Origin: Streptomyces nigrescens
GTDB taxonomy: Bacteria > Actinomycetota > Actinomycetes > Streptomycetales > Streptomycetaceae
Direction of reading: 5' to 3'
DNA length: 64,000 nt
Assembly (NCBI GenBank): GCA_024349765.1
Contig: AP026073.1
Location: 4,774,001 to 4,838,000, forward strand
Shown: piece after piece, positions 8,908 to 16,603 of the stretch
How positions within the stretch are numbered: position 1 is the stretch's first letter
How the letters are laid out: the number at the start of each line of letters is the position of its first letter
The notes under the pieces: model-generated
The model's database searches: none
The model's input: the letters and a program-made list of their open reading frames with translations, nothing else
Told to the model about the DNA's origin: nothing
Made by a program: the position numbers and the translations under genes

Positions 8908-8941
8908 TGGGAGTGGGAGTGGGAGTGGGAGTGGGAGTGGG
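8908..8941. repeat. TGGGAG hexamer microsatellite
   Basis: Five perfect TGGGAG units plus a partial sixth. The G-runs on the plus strand could form a G-quadruplex; a C-rich tract lies 60-100 bp downstream. Confidence 0.85.
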
Positions 8942-9051
8942 CCGCCTGGCCTCGCCCCCCACCCGCAGCGACCCACCGGATCGCGCCCGGGCTTCTCTCC
9001 CCCGCCCCCGCCCCCACCCCAACCCCCACTCCCCCAACTCCGCGGCATCAC

Positions 9052-9843
9052 TCAGATGAAGTCGAGCGCCCCCAACGCGCCGATTCCGCCCAGAAGCATG
9101 AACACCGGCATCAGGACCTTCAGTTCCACCCAGCTGCCGGCCTTGAAGCGCATGGCCTTGGGCGGGCCGAGCGGGTACCAGCGCTTCCGGCCTATCGGGA
9201 TCGGCCACAGGATGGGGCAGCCGGACACCGTCAGTGCATCGCCGATGTCATGGACCAGCGCGCCGAGCACGATCGGCAGGCCCAGCCAGAGGTACTGCTG
9301 GCCGGGTTCGGTGAACAGCCAGTGCGCGCCGTTGCCCGGCTGGTCGAGGACGCCGGCCAGGATCCAGGCCGAGGCGGCGCCGAGCAGCCAGACCAGCACA
9401 TCGCTGGAGACCCGGGCCGCCCGCCACAGCAGCCCCTCGATCGCGAGCACCATGTGGACGAAGAGGATGCCGAGCACCGCCCAGCGCCCGCCCCGCATCG
9501 CCAGCAGCGCCATGCCGCCGCCGACCAGCACGGCCCACACCCAGGTGTGGGTCAGCGTGCGGTGCCCGCCGGAGCGGTTGGCGTCGCCGCGCATCTTCGT
9601 CGCCTTGTAAACGGCGTGCGAGATGTTGTCGACGACCTCGCACACCATCCGCGAGAGCGGCCCGAAGGCCCGCGAGATGGTCGCGGACTTGTGGTCGAGG
9701 TCCGGGGCGAGCGCCGCTCCGGCACAGATCAGGGCCCCGCAGACGAGCACCGGCCAGGGCATCGGATGTCCCGCGGCTGCGGCCGCCGCGCCCACCCCCA
9801 GCCAGGCCGCCGCCCCGGACAGCGAGTGCGCCGGTCCCATCAT
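9052..9843 (-). CDS. YdjM-like membrane-bound metal-dependent hydrolase
   Basis: 263 aa from the ATG at 9843 (MMGPAHSLSG, the usual start of this family in actinomycetes). Multiple hydrophobic segments alternate with His/Asp motifs expected of a membrane metal site: GPAH near the N-terminus, LAPDLDHKSATIS at about residues 45-57, GHRTLTHTW at about 92-100 and LVHDIGDALT near 200. This matches the YdjM/DUF457 group of predicted inner-membrane hydrolases, whose substrate is not established. The frame stays open upstream through two tandem arrays that would add an Arg/His-rich N-terminus, but I see no good ribosome binding site there. Convergent with the ABC operon. Confidence 0.85.
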   Translation of the reverse strand: MMGPAHSLSGAAAWLGVGAAAAAAGHPMPWPVLVCGALICAGAALAPDLDHKSATISRAFGPLSRMVCEVVDNISHAVYKATKMRGDANRSGGHRTLTHTWVWAVLVGGGMALLAMRGGRWAVLGILFVHMVLAIEGLLWRAARVSSDVLVWLLGAASAWILAGVLDQPGNGAHWLFTEPGQQYLWLGLPIVLGALVHDIGDALTVSGCPILWPIPIGRKRWYPLGPPKAMRFKAGSWVELKVLMPVFMLLGGIGALGALDFI

Positions 9844-9889
9844 GGTTGTTCCCCACCCCTTGTTGTCGCCTTGTTGTGTTTGTTGTCGG

Positions 9890-9949
9890 TGTCGTTGTCG
9901 TCGGTGTCGTTGTCGTCGGTGTCGTTGTCGCCGGTGTCGTTGTCCGTGG
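9890..9949. repeat. 15-bp tandem repeat, four units
   Basis: Units TGTCGTTGTCGTCGG at 9890, 9905, 9920 and 9935; the last two carry one to three changes. Lies about 50 bp upstream of the YdjM-like start. Confidence 0.9.
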
Positions 9950-9968
9950 TCGGCGCTCGGCACTTCCG

Positions 9969-10112
9969 GTGTTCGGCTCGCGCCTCGTGCCCGGCTCGTG
10001 CGTCGTGCCCGGCGCGCGTCCCGTGCCCGGCGCGTACGTCGCACCCGGCACTTCCGGCATGCCCGATGCATCCGTCGCCCCCGGCTACTGCGGCGTGTCC
10101 GGCACGCTCACC
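9969..10112. repeat. Degenerate 18-bp tandem repeat, about eight units
   Basis: A GTGCCCGGC core (or near variant) recurs every 18 bp at 9969, 9987, 10005, 10023, 10041, 10059, 10077 and 10095. Drift between units is higher than in the other arrays, so it is probably older. Confidence 0.8.
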
Positions 10113-10157
10113 GTTCGCGCTGCTGACGCCGGGTCGGCGACTCAGCGTAGCGGGAGA

Positions 10158-10290
10158 TGATCTCCGTACGGAGGCGGGGCCCTGCCCGGCGACCAGGCCG
10201 GGAGGGCGACCGCAGAGGGGGCCACCGCTCACGGATGGTGACGGTATGGTGTCGGACCGTCCATGGGGGATCGAGTTGATCTCCGTATGG
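10158..10290. promoter_or_regulatory. Duplicated TGATCTCCGTAYGG motif upstream of the helicase gene
   Basis: The 14-bp motif appears at 10158-10171 and 10277-10290. The first copy is part of a perfect palindrome CTCCGTACGGAG (10162-10173). The second is about 45 bp before the helicase start. Candidate operator pair; regulator unknown. Confidence 0.4.
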
Positions 10291-10335
10291 GTTACCGGTT
10301 CCCGGATCCGGGGTGAAGACAGGCAGTATGGGGGC

Positions 10336-12849
10336 GTGACCCTCATCGATCATCTGCCGAACGACGCCGACCCCGATGCCCTCTTCGAAGCCTTTTCGGG
10401 CTGGGCCGAGCAGCAGGGGATCTCGCTCTACCCCGCCCAGGAGGAGGCGCTGATCGAGGTGGTCTCGGGGGCGAACGTCATCCTGTCCACCCCCACCGGC
10501 TCCGGGAAGAGCATGGTGGCGGCCGGGGCGCACTTCACCGCCCTCGCCCATGATCAGGTCACCTTCTACACCGCCCCGATCAAGGCGCTGGTGTCGGAGA
10601 AGTTCTTCGATCTGTGCAAGCTCTTCGGCACCGAGAACGTCGGCATGCTCACCGGCGATGCGTCGGTGAACGCCGACGCCCCGGTCATCTGCTGTACCGC
10701 CGAGGTCCTCGCCTCGATAGCGCTGCGGGACGGCAAGAACGCCGACATCGGCCAGGTCGTGATGGACGAGTTCCATTTCTATGCGGAGCCGGACCGCGGC
10801 TGGGCCTGGCAGATTCCGCTGCTCGAACTGCCGCAGGCGCAGTTCGTGCTGATGTCGGCGACGCTCGGCGACATGTCGCGGTTCGAGGAGGACCTCAGCC
10901 GGCGCACCGGGCGGCCGACGTCGGTGGTGCGCTCGGCGACCCGGCCGGTGCCGCTGTCGTACGAGTACCGCACCACCGCTCTGACGGAGACGCTCACCGA
11001 GCTGCTGGAGACCCGCCAGTCCCCCGTCTACATCGTGCACTTCACGCAGGCCGCCGCCGTGGAGCGGGCGCAGGCCCTGATGAGCATCAATATGTGCACC
11101 CGCGCGGAGAAGGACCAGATCGCCGAGCTGATCGGGAACTTCCGGTTCACCACGAAGTTCGGCAGGAACCTGTCGCGGTACGTGCGCCACGGCATCGGCG
11201 TGCACCACGCCGGGATGCTGCCGAAGTACCGCCGGTTGGTGGAGAAGCTCGCCCAGGCGGGCCTGCTGAAGGTCATCTGCGGGACGGACACCCTCGGCGT
11301 CGGCGTCAACGTCCCCATCCGGACGGTGCTGTTCACCGCACTGACCAAGTACGACGGGTCGCGGGTGCGGACGCTGCGGGCGCGGGAGTTCCACCAGATC
11401 GCGGGCCGGGCCGGCCGGGCCGGCTTCGACACCGCCGGCTTCGTCGTCGCGCAGGCGCCCGAGCACGTCGTGGAGAACGAGAAGGCGCTGGCGAAGGCGG
11501 GCGACGATCCGAAGAAGCGGCGCAAGGTGGTCCGCAAGAAGGCGCCGGAGGGCTTCGTCAACTGGGGCGAGAACACCTTCGAGAAGCTGATCGCGTCCGA
11601 TCCGGAGCCGCTGACCTCGCGTTTCCGGGTGACCCACGCGATGCTGCTGTCGGTGATCGCCCGCCCGGGCGATGCCTTCGAGGCGATGCGCAAGCTGCTC
11701 GAGGACAACCACGAGCCGCGCAAGAACCAGCTGCGGCACATCCGGCGGGCCATCGCGATCTACCGGTCGCTGCTGGACGGCGGGATCGTCGAGCGGCTGG
11801 ACGAGCCGGACGCGGAGGGCCGGATCGTCCGGCTGACCGTGGATCTGCAGCAGGACTTCGCGCTCAACCAGCCGCTGTCGACGTTCGCGCTGGCCGCCTT
11901 CGACCTGCTCGACCCGGAGTCGCCGTCCTACGCGCTGGACATGGTGTCGGTCGTGGAGTCCACGCTGGACGATCCGCGGCAGATCCTGGCCGCGCAGCAG
12001 AACAAGGCGCGTGGCGAGGCGGTGGCCCAGATGAAGGCCGACGGCGTCGAGTACGAAGAGCGCATGGAACGGCTCATGGACGTCGAGTACCCCAAGCCGC
12101 TGGAGGAGCTGCTCTTCCACGCCTACGGGCTGTACCGCAGGAGCCACCCCTGGGTGGGCGACCACCCGCTGTCGCCGAAGTCGGTCATCCGCGACATGTA
12201 CGAACGCGCCATGACCTTCACGGAGTTCACCTCCTTCTACGAGCTGGCGCGCACCGAGGGCATCGTGCTGCGGTACCTCGCGAGTGCCTTCAAGGCGCTG
12301 GACCACACCGTGCCGGACGATCTGAAGTCGGAGGACTTCCAGGACATCATCGCCTGGCTGGGCGAGATGGTGCGGCAGGTCGACTCCAGCCTGCTGGACG
12401 AGTGGGAGCAGCTCGCCAACCCGGAGGAGGAGACGGCGGACCAGGCCCAGGAGCGGGCGGATCAGGTCCGGCCGGTCACGGCCAACGCGCGAGCCTTCCG
12501 GGTGCTGGTGCGCAATGCGATGTTCCGGCGGGTGGAGCTGGCGGCGCTGGACAAGGTCGAGGAACTCGGCGAGATGGACGCCGAGTCCGGCTGGGACGCG
12601 GATGCCTGGGGCGAGGCGCTGGACGCCTACTGGGACGAATACGACGAGCTGGGCACCGGCCCGGACGCGCGCGGCCCGAAGCTCCTGCAGATCGAGGAGG
12701 ACCCCGAGCACGGCCTGTGGAAGGTGCGGCAGACTTTCGCCGACCCGAACGGTGATCACGACTGGGGCATCTCCGCCGAGGTGGATCTGGCCGCCTCGGA
12801 CGAGGAGGGGCGCGCGGTCGTGCGGGTCACGGATGTGGGTCAGTTGTGA
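10336..12849 (+). CDS. Ski2/Lhr-like DEAD/DEAH-box RNA helicase
   Basis: 837 aa from the GTG at 10336. Helicase motifs are clear: Walker A STPTGSGKS (about residues 50-58), motif II VVMDEFHFYAEPD (about 140, DEFH rather than DEAD/H), motif III MSATLGDMS, and motif VI HQIAGRAGRAGFD (about 353-365). A HHAGMLPKYR segment before motif VI is typical of Ski2-like enzymes. A long C-terminal region of roughly 450 residues, rich in charged helices, matches the DUF3516-type extension of actinobacterial relatives. Likely an ATP-dependent RNA (or DNA) helicase of RNA processing or turnover. A GTG start is required because the frame stays open far upstream through repeat DNA; the weak GGGGG before it is the only Shine-Dalgarno candidate. 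Confidence 0.9.
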   Translation: MTLIDHLPNDADPDALFEAFSGWAEQQGISLYPAQEEALIEVVSGANVILSTPTGSGKSMVAAGAHFTALAHDQVTFYTAPIKALVSEKFFDLCKLFGTENVGMLTGDASVNADAPVICCTAEVLASIALRDGKNADIGQVVMDEFHFYAEPDRGWAWQIPLLELPQAQFVLMSATLGDMSRFEEDLSRRTGRPTSVVRSATRPVPLSYEYRTTALTETLTELLETRQSPVYIVHFTQAAAVERAQALMSINMCTRAEKDQIAELIGNFRFTTKFGRNLSRYVRHGIGVHHAGMLPKYRRLVEKLAQAGLLKVICGTDTLGVGVNVPIRTVLFTALTKYDGSRVRTLRAREFHQIAGRAGRAGFDTAGFVVAQAPEHVVENEKALAKAGDDPKKRRKVVRKKAPEGFVNWGENTFEKLIASDPEPLTSRFRVTHAMLLSVIARPGDAFEAMRKLLEDNHEPRKNQLRHIRRAIAIYRSLLDGGIVERLDEPDAEGRIVRLTVDLQQDFALNQPLSTFALAAFDLLDPESPSYALDMVSVVESTLDDPRQILAAQQNKARGEAVAQMKADGVEYEERMERLMDVEYPKPLEELLFHAYGLYRRSHPWVGDHPLSPKSVIRDMYERAMTFTEFTSFYELARTEGIVLRYLASAFKALDHTVPDDLKSEDFQDIIAWLGEMVRQVDSSLLDEWEQLANPEEETADQAQERADQVRPVTANARAFRVLVRNAMFRRVELAALDKVEELGEMDAESGWDADAWGEALDAYWDEYDELGTGPDARGPKLLQIEEDPEHGLWKVRQTFADPNGDHDWGISAEVDLAASDEEGRAVVRVTDVGQL

Positions 12850-12901
12850 GGCGACGGCTTCGCCCGAGGCCGCCGGGGCATGCGAGGGAGGGCCATCGGC
12901 C

Positions 12902-13771
12902 ATGAGCAATCCTGCGGAGAAGCTCGTCGACCTGCTGGATCTCGAGCGGATCGAGGTGAACATCTTCCGCGGCCGCAGTCCGCAGGAGAGCCTCCAGCGG
13001 GTCTTCGGCGGACAGGTGGCGGGCCAGGCGCTGGTCGCCGCCGGGCGGACCACCGACGGTGACCGTCCGGTGCACTCGCTCCATGCGTACTTCCTGCGCC
13101 CGGGCCGGCCCGGGGTGCCGATCGTGTACCAGGTCGAGCGGGTGCGTGACGGGCGCTCCTTCACCACGCGCCGGGTGGTCGCGGTCCAAGAGGGACGCAC
13201 GATCTTCAATCTGACCGCCTCCTTCCACAAGCCGGAGCCCGGCTTCGAACATCAGTTGCCGATGCGCCGCGCGGTGCCCGACCCGGAGGACCTCCCGACG
13301 GTCGTGGAGGAGGTCCGTGAGCATCTGGGCGGGCTGCCCGAGGCGTTGGAGCGGATGGCCCGCAGGCAGCCGTTCGACATCCGGTATGTCGACCGGCTGC
13401 GGTGGACGCCGGACGAGATCGAGGGGGCGGAGCCGCGCAGCGCGGTGTGGATGCGGGCGGTCGGGCCGTTGGGCGACGATCCGCTCGTGCACACCTGCGC
13501 GCTGACCTACGCCAGCGACATGACGCTGCTGGACGCGGTCCGCATCCCGATCGAGCCGCTCTGGGGTCCGCGCGGCTTCGACATGGCCTCGCTGGACCAT
13601 GCGATGTGGTTCCACCGCCCGTTCCGCGCGGACGAGTGGTTCCTCTACGACCAGGAGTCCCCGATCGCCACCGGCGGCCGGGGCCTGGCCCGCGGGCGGA
13701 TCTACGACCGGGAGGGCAGGCTGCTGGTCTCGGTCGTCCAGGAAGGGCTGTTCCGGAAACTGGGTGGCTGA
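12902..13771 (+). CDS. tesB: Acyl-CoA thioesterase II (TesB type)
   Basis: 289 aa, ATG at 12902 with GAGGGAGG 10 bases upstream. A double hotdog protein: the N-terminal half has VFGGQVAGQALVAA and SLHAYFLRPG, the C-terminal half has the TYASDMTLLD and LDHAMWFHRPF segments that carry the active-site Asp and partners in TesB enzymes. It would hydrolyse medium- or long-chain acyl-CoA in the cytoplasm. Same direction as the helicase with a 52-bp gap, so co-transcription is possible. Its last 70 bp are antisense to the end of the next gene. Confidence 0.92.
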   Translation: MSNPAEKLVDLLDLERIEVNIFRGRSPQESLQRVFGGQVAGQALVAAGRTTDGDRPVHSLHAYFLRPGRPGVPIVYQVERVRDGRSFTTRRVVAVQEGRTIFNLTASFHKPEPGFEHQLPMRRAVPDPEDLPTVVEEVREHLGGLPEALERMARRQPFDIRYVDRLRWTPDEIEGAEPRSAVWMRAVGPLGDDPLVHTCALTYASDMTLLDAVRIPIEPLWGPRGFDMASLDHAMWFHRPFRADEWFLYDQESPIATGGRGLARGRIYDREGRLLVSVVQEGLFRKLGG

Positions 13772-14598
13772 CCCGGCCGGACGGCCGGCTCCACGGGGGA
13801 CATCCGGCGGACCCGTCCGGGGTCCTCTCTGCGGGCCTCTTCGAGCGCCCTCGCGAGATGGACGCGGTACCACAGGACCTCGTCGAACTCGTCGGCCGTC
13901 AGCACCCGTTCGCAGGCTTCCCGGGCCGCCGGGGTGGCGGTGATCACCGTCGCGAGGGTGGGCCGGAGCCGGCGCAGCACGGACCGCTCCAGGGGGTTGC
14001 CGGCCACCGAGGCCAGTTCCTCCGGGGGCAGTACGGCGGCGATCACCGCGGCCGACTCCCAGGGGTCGCCGGTCTGTCCCATGAGCTGCGCGACCCGGCG
14101 GCCGCGCCACTGGCGGGCCCGCCAGTCCTGTCCGCCGTCGAGCATCACCCGCATCGCCGCTGGGGTGTTGCCGCGGAGCAGGTCGGGTTCGCGGTCGGCG
14201 AAGTCGGCGATCTCCGCCGCGAGGTAGAGCCAGACCACCGCGCCGTAGCGGTTCACGTAGAACCGGGCGGGCGCGAAGCAGCCGGCGCGGGTCAGGCGGA
14301 GCACCCGGCCCGGTCCGACGCCCATCAGCCGGGCGGCCTCGGTCGTGCCGACCGTGCGGATGCGCTCGCGGAGCGCCTCCGGGAAGCCGGGCTCGGCCTG
14401 GAGCCGGGCGATCTCCTCGGCCGGGACCCGGCGTCCGCCGAGGACTCCGGCGCCGGGTGGGCGCTCGGCGCCGCCGGGCGGCACCGTACGCACTTCTCCG
14501 AGCTGGACGGCGAGCTCGAACTCGCCGCTGCGCAGCTCCAGTTCATGGGCCGCTCGGCCCTTCGGGAGCGTCTGCCGCCCGTCACACATCACTGTCAT
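13702..14598 (-). CDS. DUF6397-like protein with a HTH-like segment
   Basis: 298 aa from the ATG at 14598, seven bases after GGGGG; an in-frame ATG at 14613 lacks that spacing. A middle segment (TTEAARLMGVGPGRVLRLTRAG...RYGAVVWLYLAAEI) looks like an excisionase/MerR-type winged helix-turn-helix. The first ~90 residues are charged and the last ~30 are Ser/Pro-rich and disordered. I recognise it as a conserved Streptomyces family of unknown function (DUF6397 from memory). Its 3' end overlaps tesB by 70 bp on the opposite strand. DNA binding is inferred from the HTH alone. Confidence 0.65.
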   Translation of the reverse strand: MTVMCDGRQTLPKGRAAHELELRSGEFELAVQLGEVRTVPPGGAERPPGAGVLGGRRVPAEEIARLQAEPGFPEALRERIRTVGTTEAARLMGVGPGRVLRLTRAGCFAPARFYVNRYGAVVWLYLAAEIADFADREPDLLRGNTPAAMRVMLDGGQDWRARQWRGRRVAQLMGQTGDPWESAAVIAAVLPPEELASVAGNPLERSVLRRLRPTLATVITATPAAREACERVLTADEFDEVLWYRVHLARALEEARREDPGRVRRMSPVEPAVRPGQPPSFRNSPSWTTETSSLPSRS

Positions 14599-14686
14599 GT
14601 CGTTCCCCCGCAACTCGGTCGGTCAGCGTCGATCACTGACAGTCACGACTGTAGCCGCAGGCGGTGACAGTGCGTCAACCTCCGCC

Positions 14687-15094
14687 TCAGACCTGTGGAT
14701 AACTCTCCGACCGGCGCACCGCGACGCCCAGGTGCTCGCCGACGCGATGGACCAGCAGCGTCATCTCGTAGGCGATCTGCCCCAGATCGGCGTCCGCGCC
14801 GGCCAGCACGCACAGGCAGCTGCCGTCCCCCGCCGCCGTCACGAACAGCACCCCGTCGTCGAACTCGATCATGGTCTGCCGGACCTCCCCGCCGCGGAAG
14901 TGCAGCGCCGACCCCTTCGCGAGGCTGTGCAGTCCCGAGGCGACCGCCGCGAGATGCTCGGCGTTCTCCCGCCCCAGGCCCTCGCTCGCGCCGGTCACCA
15001 GCCCGTCGCTGGAGAGCACCAACGCGTGCCGTACCTTCTCCACCCGCTTGGTCAGGTCGTCCAGCAGCCAGTCGAGTCCGCTGCTCAATGCCAT
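14687..15094 (-). CDS. Roadblock/LC7 domain protein (CvnB-like)
   Basis: 135 aa, ATG at 15094 with GGAGGAAG upstream. The whole protein is one roadblock/LC7 fold: LDWLLDDLTKRVEKVRHALVLSSDGL at the N-terminus and FVTAAGDGSCLCVLA in the central strands. In Streptomyces conservons this protein (CvnB) sits with a sensor-like CvnA, CvnC (DUF742) and the GTPase CvnD and is thought to regulate the GTPase. Here only a CvnD-like gene is close, 650 bp upstream on the same strand, with a PPOX gene on the opposite strand between them. No CvnA or CvnC is seen. Confidence 0.9.
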   Translation of the reverse strand: MALSSGLDWLLDDLTKRVEKVRHALVLSSDGLVTGASEGLGRENAEHLAAVASGLHSLAKGSALHFRGGEVRQTMIEFDDGVLFVTAAGDGSCLCVLAGADADLGQIAYEMTLLVHRVGEHLGVAVRRSESYPQV

Positions 15095-15261
15095 GTGACG
15101 CTTCCTCCCCGTGTCCCCGGCCGCGGTCCTGGCCGGACGGCAGCCCATGGTCCCTCCGCGGACTGCCGTGCCAGCCTGTCCCACCTCCGCCGTCTCGGCA
15201 AGCGGCCCGCGGCGCGGCGTGCCACGCGGCGCCCGCGCCGACGCGCGGAGAGGATGTCGGC

Positions 15262-15690
15262 ATGGCACACAAGATGACGAAAGACGAGTGGCGGGGGTTC
15301 CTCTCGGAGGGCACCCGGACCGGAAAGCTGGCGACCGTGCGGGCGGACGGCAGCCCGCACCTCGCGCCGATCTGGTTCCTCCTGGACGGCGACGAGTTGG
15401 TGTTCAACACCGGTGCGGACACGGTCAAGGGCCGCAATCTGGCCCGCGACGGCAGGCTCGCCCTGTGCGTGGACGACGACCGGCCGCCGTTCTCCTTCGT
15501 GACCGTGCAGGGCTCGGCGGAGATCAGCGACGACCTGGCCGACGTACGGCACTGGGCGACCCGGATCGCGGCCCGTTACATGGGCGAGGACCGTGCGGAG
15601 GAATACGGCGCGCGCAACGGCGTGCCGGGCGAGGTGGTGGTGCGGGTCACGATCGACAAGGTCGTCGGACTCGCGGCGATCGCGGACTGA
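15262..15690 (+). CDS. PPOX-class F420/FMN-dependent oxidoreductase
   Basis: 142 aa, ATG at 15262 with GGAGAGG nine bases upstream. A small split-barrel flavin/F420-binding protein: GKLATVRADGSPHLAPIWFLLDGDELVFNTG is the usual first half, followed by KGRNLARDGRLALCVDD. This matches the pyridoxamine 5'-phosphate oxidase-like family in actinobacteria, many members of which use F420. Substrate unknown. It is inserted, in the opposite direction, between the roadblock and GTPase genes. Confidence 0.88.
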   Translation: MAHKMTKDEWRGFLSEGTRTGKLATVRADGSPHLAPIWFLLDGDELVFNTGADTVKGRNLARDGRLALCVDDDRPPFSFVTVQGSAEISDDLADVRHWATRIAARYMGEDRAEEYGARNGVPGEVVVRVTIDKVVGLAAIAD

Positions 15691-15741
15691 CCTGGTGCGT
15701 GGCGCGGGCCGTCCGGTGTCCGCGCCCCGCCCGTCCGCGGC

Positions 15742-16356
15742 TCATCCCACCGGGGCCGGCGTCCGCGGGGAGTGCTGCCGGCCGGCGTGCTCGACGAGCC
15801 GGACCAGCACCTCCTTGCCGGAGTCGCGGTCCCGCGCGTCACAGAGGACGACCGGGGTGCCGCGGGCCAGATCCAGCGCGCGGGCCACCTCGTCCGCCCC
15901 GTAGGAGCGCGCGTCGGCGAAGCAGTTGACGGCGACCAGGAACGGGATCGCGCGGCGCTCGAAGTAGTCGACCGCCGGGAAGCAGTCCTGCAGCCGGCGG
16001 GTGTCGGCGAGGACCACGGCGCCCAGCGCGCCCTCGGACAGGTCGTCCCACAGGAACCAGAAGCGGTCCTGTCCCGGGGTGCCGAAGAGGTAGAGGGAGA
16101 GCCCCTCCCGGATGGTGATGCGGCCGAAGTCCATCGCCACGGTGGTGGTGGCCTTGGTGTCCACTCCCCCGGTGTCGTCCACCCCCTCCCCGACCTCGCT
16201 GAGTCCTTCCTCGGTACGCAGCGGGCGGATCTCGCTGACCGAGCCCACCAGGGTGGTCTTGCCCACCCCGAAACCGCCCGCGACTAAGATCTTCAGGGCC
16301 AGTTCGGGGCCGGGGTCCGGGGCTGCGCCCTCCGGGGCCCCTGGTGCGGCGTTCAT
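15742..16356 (-). CDS. CvnD-like small GTPase with a TTA codon
   Basis: 204 aa, ATG at 16356 with AAGGAGA six bases upstream. P-loop GGFGVGKTTL (about residues 27-36), a G3 region with TPGQDRFWF, and a degenerate NKxD site (VAVNCFAD). This is the conservon GTPase family (MglA-like), thought to act as a switch in development and antibiotic control. Codon 24 (plus strand 16285-16287) is TTA, read in Streptomyces by the bldA leucyl-tRNA. It is the only in-frame TTA I found among the window's genes. Translation may therefore be limited to late growth. Partner is presumably the roadblock protein downstream. Confidence 0.9.
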   Translation of the reverse strand: MNAAPGAPEGAAPDPGPELALKILVAGGFGVGKTTLVGSVSEIRPLRTEEGLSEVGEGVDDTGGVDTKATTTVAMDFGRITIREGLSLYLFGTPGQDRFWFLWDDLSEGALGAVVLADTRRLQDCFPAVDYFERRAIPFLVAVNCFADARSYGADEVARALDLARGTPVVLCDARDRDSGKEVLVRLVEHAGRQHSPRTPAPVG

Positions 16357-16603
16357 CGGCCGTCTCCTTAAGGATGCGGGTCCTGCGCGTCACGGGGAAT
16401 GCGGATGCACGGCTCGGCGAAGGGAGCCTTCGGCGGCAGAGCGCCGTCCGAAATCCATGGCGAGGACCGTACCGCCCGCTGATCGGAATGTCCCCGAATT
16501 CGGCAAAGCCGCTCAGTCTTGTGATCAGGAACCCCGGCGGCCCCGTATTCGTGATAGACGGATCGGACCGCCACAGCGGGGGCCGGTGCGGGATCATGTC
16601 GGC

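Larger units (their letters stand above)
8456..9051. other. 596-bp repeat-rich intergenic region
   Basis: Between the convergent ABC gene and YdjM-like gene I see no supportable gene. It holds a 46-bp tandem array, a TGGGAG hexamer run and a C-rich low-complexity stretch (about 8999-9040). ORFs through it in several frames are open only because the repeats lack stops. Confidence 0.7.
9844..10335. other. 492-bp divergent, repeat-filled intergenic region
   Basis: Separates the YdjM-like gene from the helicase gene. It carries a 15-bp array, an 18-bp array and a duplicated 14-bp motif. ORFs cross it in several frames but have no recognisable product. Confidence 0.65.

Noticed and set aside
8908-9040. 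Transcription terminator made of G-rich and C-rich tracts
   Set aside because: The tracts do not pair over a clean stem. A G-quadruplex is possible, but I cannot support a terminator call.
9846-10160. 104-aa plus-strand ORF with VVVGV and VPG-type repeats
   Set aside because: Elastin-like look comes from the 15-bp and 18-bp repeats being multiples of three. It starts at a TTG without a Shine-Dalgarno, and frames on the other strand are equally open.
14694-14702. Perfect DnaA box (TGTGGATAA)
   Set aside because: It is a single site inside the last codons of the roadblock gene, with no cluster and no dnaA/dnaN nearby. Not an origin.
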